A stretch of 64,000 bases of DNA from the NCBI GenBank assembly GCA_016703895.1, contig JADJBE010000001.1, positions 559,501 to 623,500 on the forward strand. Direction: 5' to 3'. The translations under genes were made by a program, and so were the position numbers. This DNA is from Pseudomonadota bacterium (lineage in GTDB: Bacteria > Pseudomonadota > Gammaproteobacteria > Steroidobacterales > Steroidobacteraceae). Below are positions 1-8,766 of the stretch, in pieces (the first letter of the stretch is position 1; the number at the start of each line of letters is the position of its first letter). The notes beneath the pieces are model-generated. The model made no database searches and was not told the origin of the DNA. It was given only the letters and a program-made list of their open reading frames with translations.

Positions 1-642
1 TACGTTGCGCGCGTTCGTGGCGGCCTGGTAGCACTCGGCGAGCCCGCCGACTGTCTCGAGGTGTGCTTGATACAGCTCGTCAGCCTGTTTCGCAATGGCG
101 AGAAGCTCTCGATGGGCAAGCGTGAGGGTAACTTCGTAACCCTGCGCCAGTTGCGCGACGAAGTCGGCAACGACGCCTGCCGGTTCTTCTATCTGATGCG
201 CAGCAACGATCAGCATCTCGATTTCGATCTCGAGCTCGCCAAGTCGCGCTCAAACGAGAACCCGGTCTACTACATCCAGTACGCGCACGCGCGGGTAGCG
301 AGCGTGCTCAAGCAGCTGGAGTCGCGCAGCCTGCACTTCGACCGTGAGCAGGGTCTGGCACAGGCAGAACGGCTCAACGGTCCGCATGAAGAAGCCGTGC
401 TCACCGCGCTGTCCCGCTACCCCGAAGTCGTCGAACACGCCGCGCTCGCGCGCGCACCACACGCACTCGTGCACTATCTACGCGAGCTCGCCAATGCATT
501 TCACACTTACTACAACGCCGAGCAGTTCATCGTCGAAAATGCCGAATTGCGCAATGCGCGACTGGCGCTGGTGTTAGGCGTGCAGCAAGTCATTCGCAAT
601 GGCCTGACGATTCTCGGTGTGTCCGCACCGTTGACCATGTAA
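1..642 (+). CDS. argS: Arginyl-tRNA synthetase, C-terminal part (cut by window start)
   Basis: The enzyme charges tRNA-Arg with arginine in the cytoplasm. Frame 1 is open from the first base, so the gene starts upstream and only the last 213 residues are visible. They include the end of the class I catalytic domain (RNGEKLSMGKREGNF, the ArgS equivalent of the KMSK region, then RFFYLMRSNDQHLDFDL) and the helical anticodon-binding domain (YIQYAHARVASVLKQ, HTYYNAEQFI). The end, GVSAPLTM, matches the usual ArgS C-terminus. A SPOR-domain gene follows after 15 bases, an argS-ftsN order common in Gammaproteobacteria. Seen: the motifs. Known: family identity. Confidence is high despite truncation. 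Confidence 0.96.
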   Translation, partial: YVARVRGGLVALGEPADCLEVCLIQLVSLFRNGEKLSMGKREGNFVTLRQLRDEVGNDACRFFYLMRSNDQHLDFDLELAKSRSNENPVYYIQYAHARVASVLKQLESRSLHFDREQGLAQAERLNGPHEEAVLTALSRYPEVVEHAALARAPHALVHYLRELANAFHTYYNAEQFIVENAELRNARLALVLGVQQVIRNGLTILGVSAPLTM

Positions 643-657
643 TGCGAGGCTGACGAC

Positions 658-1272
658 GTGGCGGTTAGCCGAACGAAGATTACATCGCGCGACTACAAGC
701 ATGCGCGCGCCGGTGGCTTCAGCTTTGAGCAGATTCGCTGGCCGGAGTTCGCGGTAGGACTCACGCTTGGTCTGGCCTGCGCGCTGGCGGTGCACTTGTA
801 TTACCGCGGCGCCGAGGCGCGTGCGCTGGACAGTCGCCGCGCCGAAGTCGCTCGGCCGGAGCCGCGGCGCGCCGACGCATCCCCCGATGCAACTACCGAT
901 GCGGCCACCGATGGCGAGGACGCAGCCAAGAACCTCGACTTCTACGACATGTTGCCGAAGTTCGAGGTCGTCGTACCAGAGAAGGACAAGGAAGTTCGCG
1001 GTGAACGCGGCAACACGCTCGGGCCGATCGAGCGACCGGGCGTCTATGTGCTGCAAGCGGGCTCTTATCGGGATTTAGTGGAAGCACAACGTGTTAGCAC
1101 GCAACTGCGCATGCAAGGCATCGAGGCGCAGGTGCAGCGTGTCGCTGTGGATGAAGATGTGTGGCACCGCGTGCGCATTGGGCCGATTACGGACCTCGCC
1201 GAGTTGAACCGACTGCGCGCCAAGTTGCGCACACGCGAACTCGACACACTTGTTATTCGAGTGGGTGAGTGA
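658..1272 (+). CDS. FtsN-like SPOR domain cell-division protein
   Basis: 204 residues. A short cytoplasmic N-terminus (about 1-30) is followed by one membrane segment (about 31-48, FAVGLTLGLACALAVHLYY), an acidic, Ala/Pro-rich linker, the short element DFYDMLP at 94-100 that FtsN-like proteins often carry, and a C-terminal SPOR domain (about 127-204, YVLQAGSYRDLVEAQRV and WHRVRIGPI). SPOR domains bind denuded septal peptidoglycan in the periplasm. The GTG start has a GAGG element just upstream. It lies 15 bases after argS and its end overlaps the region holding the ribosome site of the next gene. Identity as the true FtsN rather than another SPOR protein is inferred from size and the argS neighbourhood. 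Confidence 0.88.
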   Translation: MAVSRTKITSRDYKHARAGGFSFEQIRWPEFAVGLTLGLACALAVHLYYRGAEARALDSRRAEVARPEPRRADASPDATTDAATDGEDAAKNLDFYDMLPKFEVVVPEKDKEVRGERGNTLGPIERPGVYVLQAGSYRDLVEAQRVSTQLRMQGIEAQVQRVAVDEDVWHRVRIGPITDLAELNRLRAKLRTRELDTLVIRVGE

Positions 1273-1289
1273 TTAACGGAGGTTTTGCA

Positions 1290-2249
1290 GTGTCAAACGT
1301 AGTATCCATCGACGGCCCGGTGATCGTCACACGCGAGTTGCCGCGGCAACTGCAGCTGTTCGAGCAAGTTCTGGGCATGCAGCGTATTTACGACGAGCAG
1401 CTGGATGCCGAACAAACTGCGGCATGGTTCGGCGTGGCACAGCAAACCGCGCGCATTCTGTTACTCGAAACTCCCGGTACGGGCATCGGCGTACAGCTGG
1501 TTGAGTTCTCGCCGGGATCGGACACCGTCATTCGCGTAGGCGGGGTCGGGATCGCGAGCGACGCACTCAAAATGATCGATTTTTTTACCAGCGATCTGGC
1601 TGCGGCGAAGCAAGCCTTTCGGCGCCATGACTTTGAGCTGGTGACTGAAGGCGCCCAGATGCAGCTGCCAGACGGCAACCGGTTCATCGAGGCACATATC
1701 AAGGGGCCGGACGGCGTCATGATCGCGGCTATCCTGTCTCAGACGGCGCCGGCGGCAAACTTTGTCAGCGTCACAGATCGCTTGTTTAGCGAAGTACAGA
1801 GCAGTTCCGGCCCGGTCAGCGACTTCGAGCCTGTGCGGCACTTCTATGAAGATGTGTTAGGCATAGCGATGGGGCTCAGCTACGAGTTCGAGAGCAAGGC
1901 CTTCTCAGATATGATCGGCGCCGGTAAGACTACAAAGATTCGTGCTAACAATTACGGGCGTGTCGTGGAAGACGTGATGCTTGGCATCATTCACTATGGG
2001 CTACCACCTGGTAGCTTTGAATCATTGCGTGAGCGTGCCCGGCCGCCGCATCGCGGTGTTGTCGGCGTGCGGTTGACGGTGCGTGATCTCAGCGCGGTCC
2101 TGGAATGCTGCGCACAACATGATATTGAAGTCGCGGTGCCAGCCGCCTCACTGCAGGTCGCTGGGCGAGAGTTTCGCAGTGCGGTCGTGCGCGGGCCGCA
2201 TGGTGTGTGGCATTTCTTGCGCGAAGCGCCAAAGACAGCCGTCGACTAG
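1290..2249 (+). CDS. Two-domain VOC (glyoxalase/bleomycin-resistance fold) family protein
   Basis: 319 residues. Two VOC-like halves are visible: about 8-145 (VTRELPRQLQLFEQVLGM, GGVGIASDALKMIDFFTSDL) and about 165-315 (FVSVTDRLFSEV, VRHFYEDVLGIAMG, GVRLTVRDLSAVLECCAQ). VOC proteins include dioxygenases, glyoxalases and isomerases, usually metal dependent; the substrate cannot be read here. A GTG at 1269 is in frame, but a good Shine-Dalgarno (GGAGG at 1278-1282) lies between it and GTG 1290, so 1290 is chosen. It follows the SPOR gene by 17 bases and converges on the next gene, ending 4 bases from its stop. Confidence 0.8.
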   Translation: MSNVVSIDGPVIVTRELPRQLQLFEQVLGMQRIYDEQLDAEQTAAWFGVAQQTARILLLETPGTGIGVQLVEFSPGSDTVIRVGGVGIASDALKMIDFFTSDLAAAKQAFRRHDFELVTEGAQMQLPDGNRFIEAHIKGPDGVMIAAILSQTAPAANFVSVTDRLFSEVQSSSGPVSDFEPVRHFYEDVLGIAMGLSYEFESKAFSDMIGAGKTTKIRANNYGRVVEDVMLGIIHYGLPPGSFESLRERARPPHRGVVGVRLTVRDLSAVLECCAQHDIEVAVPAASLQVAGREFRSAVVRGPHGVWHFLREAPKTAVD

Positions 2250-2253
2250 CGCT

Positions 2254-2553
2254 TTAGCGAAGATCCGAGATCACACCGCGAACTAGTCGCTCACGCCGCT
2301 CACGGCGTCGCGCCTCGATCTCGGGCGTCGCCACAAACGACTCCACGGCATCGGCGGCGATGCCATGTTGCTCGGCAAGCGCTTCGTGAATATCCAGCCG
2401 ATCACGAATAACGCTGACTTCCATTGACAGCCGCAGCAGTGCATCGACCACTTTGTCCATGTCAACATTGCGAATGAACTGCGGTCTTGCGCGTTTCGGA
2501 TCATGCATCATTGACACGATGCTAGCGCGCTCTTCACTGTCAAATTTGCTCAT
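2254..2553 (-). CDS. Small conserved-looking protein of unknown function
   Basis: 99 residues, ATG start, no signal peptide or membrane segment. It is charged and helical-looking (VDMDKVVDALLRLSMEVSVI, then PEIEARRRERRERLVRG), so a small cytoplasmic helical or coiled-coil protein is likely. It starts 2 bases after the stop of the methyltransferase gene on the same strand, so the two are almost certainly cotranscribed and translationally coupled. An accessory role for the methyltransferase is the simplest inference, but no family is recognised. Confidence 0.7.
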   Translation of the reverse strand: MSKFDSEERASIVSMMHDPKRARPQFIRNVDMDKVVDALLRLSMEVSVIRDRLDIHEALAEQHGIAADAVESFVATPEIEARRRERRERLVRGVISDLR

Positions 2554-2555
2554 GA

Positions 2556-3680
2556 CTATTTTTGGCCGCCGAACAGAAAGAATTCGCGGCCGCCGCCGAT
2601 CGCTTGATAGGTAGCGAAGACACCTGCTGGATCAAAGCCGGCTTGCAGCATTTCCTTTTGCACGGCTGTCTCGGAGAAGCCGACCCAGAATGGCTCGCCG
2701 TTGTTAGTGACCTGCCAATTGTTGAGTACTTGTTCAGGGATCCCGATGCGATCAGGCTGATACGGCGTGTCGATATTGAAGAACACACCGCCAGGCCGTA
2801 ACAGCCGGTGCGCCTCGCGCATGATCGCGGGGAGCTTGTCGTGCCAAGTCTCGTGAAACAGGATCTGCGACACGATTACATCAAAATGGCCGTCTGGATA
2901 GCCGCTATTGGCAGCATCCGCCTGACGCATATGCAACTCGAGACCCAAATCGTTCGCCCAAAGATGCGCAAAACGAACGAATGGCGCCGATAAATCGAGA
3001 CCATGTACTTCGGCCTGCGGCCAGGCCTGCTTCAGACCCATCGCCATCGCGCCAACCCCGCAGCCCATATCGAGCACTCGCTGCGGCGCCAGTTCAGGGT
3101 ATTTCCCGGACAACATCTGGGCCAGACTCCGGCCCGAACTGGTGTCACAGGGATCGCCAATCTGGCCAAAGCCTTTGGCAGTGCGATAAATTTCGACCGA
3201 CCCCATGTACAAGAGAGCTGCGGATAAGTCCGCTTGAGACTGCCGATAAAAATAGCCCCCCGGCTGCCGGTGAATTTCCGTACTGCCGATTGGCTGGGGC
3301 AGCTCGAGCTTTGGGTCAAGCTGCAAGGTACCCAGGCGTTTCGGATTCGCTTCGATGTCAGCGGCGCGCTGATCGAATTGCGGCAAGAGCCGATCGACGG
3401 TTTCCCCAGTCGTTTCCCAAAGCAGATCCTGCGATGAATACACAGTGGAGCACCACAGCTGGAAATCGGGGTCTGGCTCCAATACCGGAATCGCCTCGTA
3501 TCGATTGGTCGCATCATGACCATGCTTGGCATTAAATGCCGGTGCCAATTCGTCGTGATAGCGTCTCACAACGTCACGCTCCAGCTCGCCGTTCACATAC
3601 TTCTTTAGTGCACCGACAAAGCCTTGGCGCGCGTGCTCTTCCTGGGTTGGGCGGTAGAGTTTATTCATCGGTACAGTCAT
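2556..3680 (-). CDS. Class I SAM-dependent methyltransferase
   Basis: 374 residues. A 165-residue N-terminal region of unknown fold precedes a Rossmann methyltransferase domain (about 195-370): motif I VLDMGCGVGAMAMG, motif II VHGLDLS, motif III QADAANSGYPDGHFDVIVS, and the post-motif LLRPGGVFFNIDT. The substrate is not evident; the layout resembles small-molecule or natural-product methyltransferases. The open frame extends to 3779, but ATG 3680 (MTVPMNKLYRP) has a GAGGA ribosome site a few bases upstream and is preferred. It is divergent from the aldo/keto reductase gene (117-base gap) and coupled to the downstream 99-residue protein. Confidence 0.86.
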   Translation of the reverse strand: MTVPMNKLYRPTQEEHARQGFVGALKKYVNGELERDVVRRYHDELAPAFNAKHGHDATNRYEAIPVLEPDPDFQLWCSTVYSSQDLLWETTGETVDRLLPQFDQRAADIEANPKRLGTLQLDPKLELPQPIGSTEIHRQPGGYFYRQSQADLSAALLYMGSVEIYRTAKGFGQIGDPCDTSSGRSLAQMLSGKYPELAPQRVLDMGCGVGAMAMGLKQAWPQAEVHGLDLSAPFVRFAHLWANDLGLELHMRQADAANSGYPDGHFDVIVSQILFHETWHDKLPAIMREAHRLLRPGGVFFNIDTPYQPDRIGIPEQVLNNWQVTNNGEPFWVGFSETAVQKEMLQAGFDPAGVFATYQAIGGGREFFLFGGQK

Positions 3681-3796
3681 GGATAATCCTCGAATTAACT
3701 GATCAGTGGTCGCGACGCATTTCACCAAACGTACTGTGTCTTCGACCATACTGTAAACCAGACGTTCCAGAAGTATCACTTTACAAGGCGAAAACC
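3681..3796. promoter_or_regulatory. Divergent intergenic region with a 10-bp palindrome
   Basis: This 116-base gap must hold the promoters for the methyltransferase pair (minus) and the aldo/keto reductase-SDR pair (plus). A perfect palindrome ACTGATCAGT lies near 3698-3708, close to the methyltransferase start, and could be an operator shared by both units. No convincing -35/-10 pair was found by eye. Confidence 0.4.
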
Positions 3797-4873
3797 ATGC
3801 AACTAAACCACTATCGCCTGCTGGGGAACAGCGGCTTACGCGTCTCGCCGATCTCGCTTGGCGCGATGACCTTTGGCGATGGCACCGGACGCAACGCGAG
3901 CCGCGCCGATAGCTTGGCGATGCTGGAACATTACGCGACGCAGGGTGGCAACTTCATAGACACTGCCAACATCTACAACTTTGGCGAGTCGGAGCAAATC
4001 GTTGGCGAGTTCATCCAGCGTGACCGCAGCCGCTTTGTCGTAGCCAGCAAGTACACGATGGGCATGGTGGAGGGTCAGCCGAACGCCAGCGGCAACCATC
4101 GCAAGAACATGCGCGAATCGGTGGATGCCAGCCTCAAGCGGCTCGACACCGACTACATCGATCTTTACTGGCTACACATGTGGGAATTCCGCACGCCGGT
4201 TGCGGAGGTCATGCGAGCGCTGGATGATCTGGTGCGCGCCGGCAAAGTGCTGTACGTCGCGGTATCTGACACGCCGGCTTGGAAGATCGCGGAAGCTAAC
4301 ACGCTGGCGGAGTGCCGCGGCTGGACGCCGTTCATCGCGATGCAGGCCGAGTATCATCTGATCGACCGAACCGCTGAGCGTGAGCTGGTACCCATGTGTC
4401 GCGATCAGAACATCACGGTGATGCCGTGGTCGCCGCTCGCCAGCGGCCTGCTCAGCGGTAAGTACAGTCGGGCCGATATAGGCGCACCCGCATCTGCCGA
4501 CCAGCGCGCTGGCCGCAAGACCGGTCTGCAGCTGAGTGGGGCGATCAACGACCGCAACCTGGCTATTGTCGATGTGGTTAGGAAGATCGCAACTAGTATC
4601 GATGCGACTCCAAGCCAGGTGGCACTGGCGTGGTTGCTGGCACAGCCGGGGCGGCCCCTGCCGATCATCGGTGCACGCACGATGGCACAGCTCACCGACA
4701 ACCTCGGCTCGCTGCAGGTTACGCTGGATACCGCGCAACTAGCGGAGTTAAACGAGATCAGTCAATTCCAACCGGGCTTTCCTAACAAGCTGTACCGCAA
4801 CAAGCGACTACGTAACATGCTCGTCGATCGAGATGCTGCGATCGAGAGTGGCTTCCAGGAACTTTACGACTAG
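3797..4873 (+). CDS. Aldo/keto reductase
   Basis: 358 residues, (alpha/beta)8 NADPH-dependent oxidoreductase of the AKR superfamily, cytoplasmic. The catalytic tetrad is visible: Asp and Tyr in FIDTANIYNFGESE, Lys in FVVASKYTMG and His in YWLHMWEF. The C-terminal coenzyme-site segment is LPIIGARTMAQLTDNL. Length and the LLGNSGLRVSPISLGAMTFG start fit the YajO/Tas-like group acting on carbonyl compounds. The open frame begins at 3536, inside the opposing methyltransferase gene, but homology begins at ATG 3797, which is chosen. The exported SDR gene follows after 17 bases, so the two probably form an operon. Physiological substrate unknown. Confidence 0.92.
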   Translation: MQLNHYRLLGNSGLRVSPISLGAMTFGDGTGRNASRADSLAMLEHYATQGGNFIDTANIYNFGESEQIVGEFIQRDRSRFVVASKYTMGMVEGQPNASGNHRKNMRESVDASLKRLDTDYIDLYWLHMWEFRTPVAEVMRALDDLVRAGKVLYVAVSDTPAWKIAEANTLAECRGWTPFIAMQAEYHLIDRTAERELVPMCRDQNITVMPWSPLASGLLSGKYSRADIGAPASADQRAGRKTGLQLSGAINDRNLAIVDVVRKIATSIDATPSQVALAWLLAQPGRPLPIIGARTMAQLTDNLGSLQVTLDTAQLAELNEISQFQPGFPNKLYRNKRLRNMLVDRDAAIESGFQELYD

Positions 4874-4890
4874 ACTCGAGGGAGAACTCC

Positions 4891-5691
4891 ATGTTCCGAC
4901 CGACCAGTAAGATCATTGTTGCGCTCATCGCAAGTTGCGTTGTCGCCCTCCCCGTTGCACACAGTGCCGAGACGGAAAAGAGCGCACAGAAAACCGTCTT
5001 GATCACCGGCGCGAATCGCGGCATCGGCTTGGGGTTCGCGCAGGTCTATGCCAAGCGGGGCTGGCGCGTCATCGCGACCACTCGCGATCCCGCTCAAGCC
5101 ACGGAGCTTGCACAGCTAGCAGCCAGCAATGCTGACTTCTCAGTCGCCCGACTCGACGTCGCTAGCGCTCAGGATGTCGCGGTACTGGCCGCAGCGCTGC
5201 GCGGCCAGCCGATCGATCTGTTGATCAACAACGCGGGAATCTCCGGCAATATCCGCAGCCAGTCACCCGGCAAGATGGATCTGGAGAGTTTTGGCACTGT
5301 CTTGGCCGTCAACACAATCGGCCCATTACGAGTGGCCGAGGCGCTGCTGCCTAACGTCGTTGCAAGCCAAGACAAGAAAATAGTCAACATCAGCACTAGC
5401 GAGGCGTCTTTCGGCATGGACGGCGGACCAGGGCGTATTCCGTTTTATCGTGCCAGCAAATCGGCGCTCAACATGTTGATGCTCAACTACGCCAAGATGG
5501 TCACCGACCGCGGTGTGACCGTGCTGCTCGTAAACCCGGGTCCGGTCGACACGGACATGATGAAGGGTGCGCGCATGAAGCTCGAGAGCGTCGAGAGTGC
5601 CGTTGGGCAGATGATCACGGTGATCGACAAGGCCTCACCGGCCGACAACGGCAAGTTCTTCAACCTCGACGGGCAAGTCCTGCCTTGGTAG
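4891..5691 (+). CDS. SDR family oxidoreductase with a predicted signal peptide
   Basis: 266 residues. A classical short-chain dehydrogenase: TGANRGIGLG (NAD(P)-binding glycine motif), LDVASAQDV, INNAGISGN, active-site Ser in NISTSEASFG, and Tyr-x-x-x-Lys in FYRASKSALNM, followed by VLLVNPGPVDTDM. The oddity is the N-terminus, FRPTSKIIVALIASCVVALP then VAHSAE, which reads as a cleavable Sec signal peptide with an A-x-A-like site near residue 26. SDRs need NAD(P)H and are normally cytoplasmic. The start is supported by a GAGGGAG ribosome site 8-14 bases upstream. It follows the aldo/keto reductase closely. Confidence 0.9.
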   Translation: MFRPTSKIIVALIASCVVALPVAHSAETEKSAQKTVLITGANRGIGLGFAQVYAKRGWRVIATTRDPAQATELAQLAASNADFSVARLDVASAQDVAVLAAALRGQPIDLLINNAGISGNIRSQSPGKMDLESFGTVLAVNTIGPLRVAEALLPNVVASQDKKIVNISTSEASFGMDGGPGRIPFYRASKSALNMLMLNYAKMVTDRGVTVLLVNPGPVDTDMMKGARMKLESVESAVGQMITVIDKASPADNGKFFNLDGQVLPW

Positions 5692-5711
5692 CGCACGCGA
5701 CATTCATGAAT

Positions 5712-6353
5712 TCACATGCGCGCAAGGATCGCCGCTTTCTTGCGAGCGTATTCGGCGTCGCTCAACGCACCTCTGTTCCTGCGATCGAGCAAGTCGTGCA
5801 GCTGCAACATAACCGCTTCAGTATTGCTGCCGGCGGGCACTTCCGGCGCACTGAACCTCGCGCCGACAATTGATGCAAACGGTGTTGTAATCTCGGACGC
5901 AGCCGCTGCGTTGCACGGCGTAGAGCAATTGCTGCCGCATGCGGCGCGGCCAGACATAGCGACAAGCCACCGCGACCGGCAGCACGGCGAAAGCACACGC
6001 GATAGTGATCAGGCCGGCCGACGCCGGAACCCACGACACGAGCAAAGCCAACAACAGTCCGAATGTCAAAAGAACGATGCCGATCTGTATGACGACTGAC
6101 TTGGTAGCCAGACGCGTCGTTACCTGCACTGAGAGTGTGCGAGTATCGGTGACCCGCGGCTCGCCACTGAACACCATCGGCAGGCCAAGTAAATGGCGCA
6201 GCGAGCGATTCGCATAGCGATAGTCGACATTGTCACTGTAGGTCTCGGCGATGACTTCGCCACCGGCTGTAACCACGACTGCACGGCGGCGACCACGTCG
6301 TCGATGCGGCTGGTGGGGTGGGTCCTGACGATGTACAGGGGGCGAGATTGCAT
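5712..6353 (-). pseudogene. Membrane protein with C-terminal SHOCT domain, disrupted by two frameshifts
   Basis: Three reading frames must be joined. An N-terminal piece starts at ATG 6353 (QSRPLYIVRTHPTSRIDDVV). A middle piece from about 6276 (VVTAGGEVIAETYSDNVDYR) carries two hydrophobic segments (VVIQIGIVLLTFGLLLALLV and LITIACAFAVLPVAVACRYV). A C-terminal piece from about 5900 to 5712 ends in a SHOCT-like helix pair (LHDLLDRRNRGALSDAEYAR). The shifts fall near 6265-6285 and 5895-5925. The 5' end lies only about 10 bases from the truncated TonB-receptor gene. This could be a decayed gene at a deletion joint or an intact gene with sequencing indels. Function unknown. Confidence 0.6.
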
Positions 6354-6363
6354 ATCTCCCTGA

Positions 6364-6945
6364 GGTAATCTGGCCGCCTACCTACAGACGACCAGCAATC
6401 TCGCGGTTGGCCAGATTCTGGCCAATGGCGTCGTACAACAGAGCAATGTGGGCGAGGTCCAGATTTATGGCCTCGAGGTCGAGGCCACGTGGGCGCCGAT
6501 CGAAAGATTTGCCGGTCGGCTGGCCTTCACACTGCAGGACGCCGAATGGAAGGATGTTGGCAATCAGCCGCCCACCGGGATCCTGCTCAACGAAGCGGTT
6601 GCCGGCGTATCGGACTACGTGGTCACCGTCGGAGCTGACTACACCGTACCAGTAAGGTCCTGGGGCAACCTGACCCTGACCGCTGATGTCCGCTCACAGA
6701 GCGAGTACTACAACACCAGCGGCCATCGCGACAATCCGGTCAATCTTACCGATGCACATACGGTAACCAACGCCCGCGCCGTTTTGAGGAGTGCGGATGG
6801 CAAACATCAGTTCGCACTCAGCGGCAGCAACATCCTCGACGAGGAAGCGCACTACATCACTATCAACTTCGCGCTGAACAACACCGCCGTGCGCTATCCG
6901 ATCAACCCGCTGGCGGTCGATCTCAGCTACACCTACCGGTTCTAA
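6364..6945 (+). pseudogene. TonB-dependent receptor, 3' remnant
   Basis: From the stop at 6361 the frame is open to 6945 and encodes only the last 190 or so residues of an outer-membrane beta-barrel receptor: QIYGLEVEATWAPIERFAGR, LTADVRSQSEYYNTSG, FALSGSNILDE and the terminal VDLSYTYRF ending in aromatic Phe, as expected for barrel insertion. The plug, TonB box and most strands are missing. The upstream sequence belongs to an oppositely oriented gene, so the 5' three-quarters was lost by deletion or rearrangement. Its stop overlaps the stop of the efflux channel gene on the other strand. Not expected to make a functional receptor. Confidence 0.82.
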
Positions 6946-8222
6946 TCGAGCTGCGAATGGAACGACAAGTGATGACTTGTCAGGGTTGAGAAAGGCTCGC
7001 AAGGTCGGCCCGCGCGCGATGCGCTGCGAGCCAGAGCACCCTCCAGTTGTTCACGCGCGTCGAACAGCGCGCGCTCGGCACTGAGGCGCTCGAGCGAGGA
7101 GAGCCGGCCCGCGTCGTAGCCTAGGCCCGAGAGTCGCGCGGCGGACTCGGCTGCAGGCAACGCATCTGCAAGGGCCTGCACTTCAAGCGTCGCCGCGCCA
7201 AGCTCAGCGACGGCGAACTCATACTGGGCCGCAAGATCACGCCCGGTCTGCTCGAGCTCGAGCTCCATGCGCATGAGCTCGGCTCGCGCGCTGGCGATCC
7301 CGGCCCGATTTCGGTCCCACAACGGCAGTGGCACGGAGACGCCCAAGACAAACGCTTGATTGCTGTCGCTGGGGAGATCCTTGAAACGACGCGTGCCGAG
7401 CGTTGCCTCGACCGCCGATAAGCGCTGCGCCCGGGCGGCGTCGAGTTCCGCCTGCGCGCGCGCCGTAGCTAACTGCAACTGTTGAACGCGCGGATGCGTA
7501 CGGTCCAAACCGCGAGCAACAGCCGCGCGACCGCTAGTCGCGCCACTGCTCGCATCAAACCAGACGTCATCGAGCGGCTCGACAACGGTATCGGTGCGCC
7601 AATACTGGGCCAACCGGCGTCTTGCCGCCAATGCGCCCGCCGCGGCACGCTGGGCCGCCGCCTGCAAACCGCTCGTCTCGACCGCGATCCGCGAGTTCTG
7701 CAGTTCAGACTCGAGACCGGCAGCGTAGCGCTGCTCAACCGCACGACGTGTCTCGGCGGCAATGCTGGCGCGGCTGCGCGCGATCTTCGCCAGCCGATCC
7801 GCTGCGATCGCCTCGGCATAGGCGATCGTGACATCGCGTCGAACCGAGAGCTGTGCCACTTGCAATCCGGCGGACGCCGACGCCTGCGAGGCGCGCGCTG
7901 CGCGCCGCAGCGCACCGCGGTGACCACCGATCGGCAGCTCCTGGGCTAACGAGACGGTCGTCTCGGCTGCATCGAAGTCAGCATTGCTGCCCTTGCCCAG
8001 CACATTCTCGAGCTCGACATGCAGCGTCGGATTGGCCCAGGCACTGGCGGACTGCAGCTGCGCGTCGGCCACCTGCTGCTCCGCCATTGCTGTCACAACG
8101 GTCGCGCTGCGGTCCATTGCTCGCGTAATCGCTGCATCGAGCGTCAATGTCGTCGTCGCCGGCTGTGCCAGTGCAACACCGGCAAAACCGTACGCCACGA
8201 GCGCAAACCCTGCCAATCGCAT
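6942..8222 (-). CDS. TolC-family outer-membrane channel of the metal RND pump (CzcC/CusC-like)
   Basis: 426 residues. Signal peptide 1-20 (RLAGFALVAYGFAGVALAQ), then the two OEP repeats of TolC-like channels, with long Ala/Arg-rich helices and paired strands (LTLDAAITRAMDR, NPTLHVELENVLGKG, VSLAQELPIGGHRG; second repeat HPRVQQLQLATARAQAELDA, FVLGVSVPLPLWDRNRAG). CzcC/CnrC-type channels carry just this VSLAQELPIGG motif. An upstream open frame reaches 8333, but ATG 8222 lies 4 bases after the stop of the preceding gene and starts the signal peptide. It is the last gene of the efflux operon. Confidence 0.9.
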   Translation of the reverse strand: MRLAGFALVAYGFAGVALAQPATTTLTLDAAITRAMDRSATVVTAMAEQQVADAQLQSASAWANPTLHVELENVLGKGSNADFDAAETTVSLAQELPIGGHRGALRRAARASQASASAGLQVAQLSVRRDVTIAYAEAIAADRLAKIARSRASIAAETRRAVEQRYAAGLESELQNSRIAVETSGLQAAAQRAAAGALAARRRLAQYWRTDTVVEPLDDVWFDASSGATSGRAAVARGLDRTHPRVQQLQLATARAQAELDAARAQRLSAVEATLGTRRFKDLPSDSNQAFVLGVSVPLPLWDRNRAGIASARAELMRMELELEQTGRDLAAQYEFAVAELGAATLEVQALADALPAAESAARLSGLGYDAGRLSSLERLSAERALFDAREQLEGALARSASRAGRPCEPFSTLTSHHLSFHSQLD

Positions 8223-8226
8223 GACG

Positions 8227-8727
8227 CTACTTCGTCTTGCTCGCTGGGGTCTTGCTAGCGGGGGTCGTGCTCGCCGGTCCTTTCGCATGGTCGTGATCGT
8301 CCTTACCGTGCTCGTGGTCATCATGGTCTTCATCCTGATTGCCTGGCTTCATCTTCGAGGAGAAGCGCAACTGCGCCGGCTTGTTGCCTGGCAGGTTGAT
8401 ACTGAGTAGCAGCGTCCAATCGCCACTCAGCTGTTGCGTGCCAGCGAGGATCCCCTTCTGGCGCACCGATAGTGGCACCGCGCGCAGTTTGCCCGCGTCG
8501 AGCATCTGCACTGTCACCTTACCCGTGGTGGTATCAACGGCGGAATGATCCTTCGCGCTATGGATATGCACATCGAAGCCAGTGTCCATACTCATCAAAT
8601 GCACGTGATAGGCACCGGCATGGCTGTCCCACTGCTTGGCCACTGCCACATTACAGACGAGTGCGGCGGCACAGACCGCTGCCAACACCCAAGCCCGACC
8701 GATTCGCGTCATAATTCGCTCTTGCAT
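8227..8727 (-). CDS. Exported His/Asp-rich metal-binding protein of the efflux operon
   Basis: 166 residues. Signal peptide about 1-30 (WVLAAVCAAALVCNVAVA), a beta-rich middle part containing AGAYHVHLMSMDTGFDVHIH, and a C-terminal tail DEDHDDHEHGKDDHDHAKG followed by repeats of PASKTPASKTK. The His/Asp cluster suggests periplasmic binding of divalent cations such as Zn, Ni or Co, handing them to or buffering them for the pump. ATG 8727 has an AGGAG site at good spacing; ATG 8712 is an alternative. It sits between the pump and channel genes. The family is not named with confidence; a role as metal chaperone or sponge is inference. Confidence 0.82.
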   Translation of the reverse strand: MQERIMTRIGRAWVLAAVCAAALVCNVAVAKQWDSHAGAYHVHLMSMDTGFDVHIHSAKDHSAVDTTTGKVTVQMLDAGKLRAVPLSVRQKGILAGTQQLSGDWTLLLSINLPGNKPAQLRFSSKMKPGNQDEDHDDHEHGKDDHDHAKGPASTTPASKTPASKTK

Positions 8728-8766
8728 CTAACTATCTCCTGATCAAAAACTACAAGATTCTTGCAA

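Noticed and set aside
3536..3796. Extended N-terminus of the aldo/keto reductase
   Set aside because: The extra 87 codons are antisense to the methyltransferase gene and lack homology; the reductase starts at 3797.
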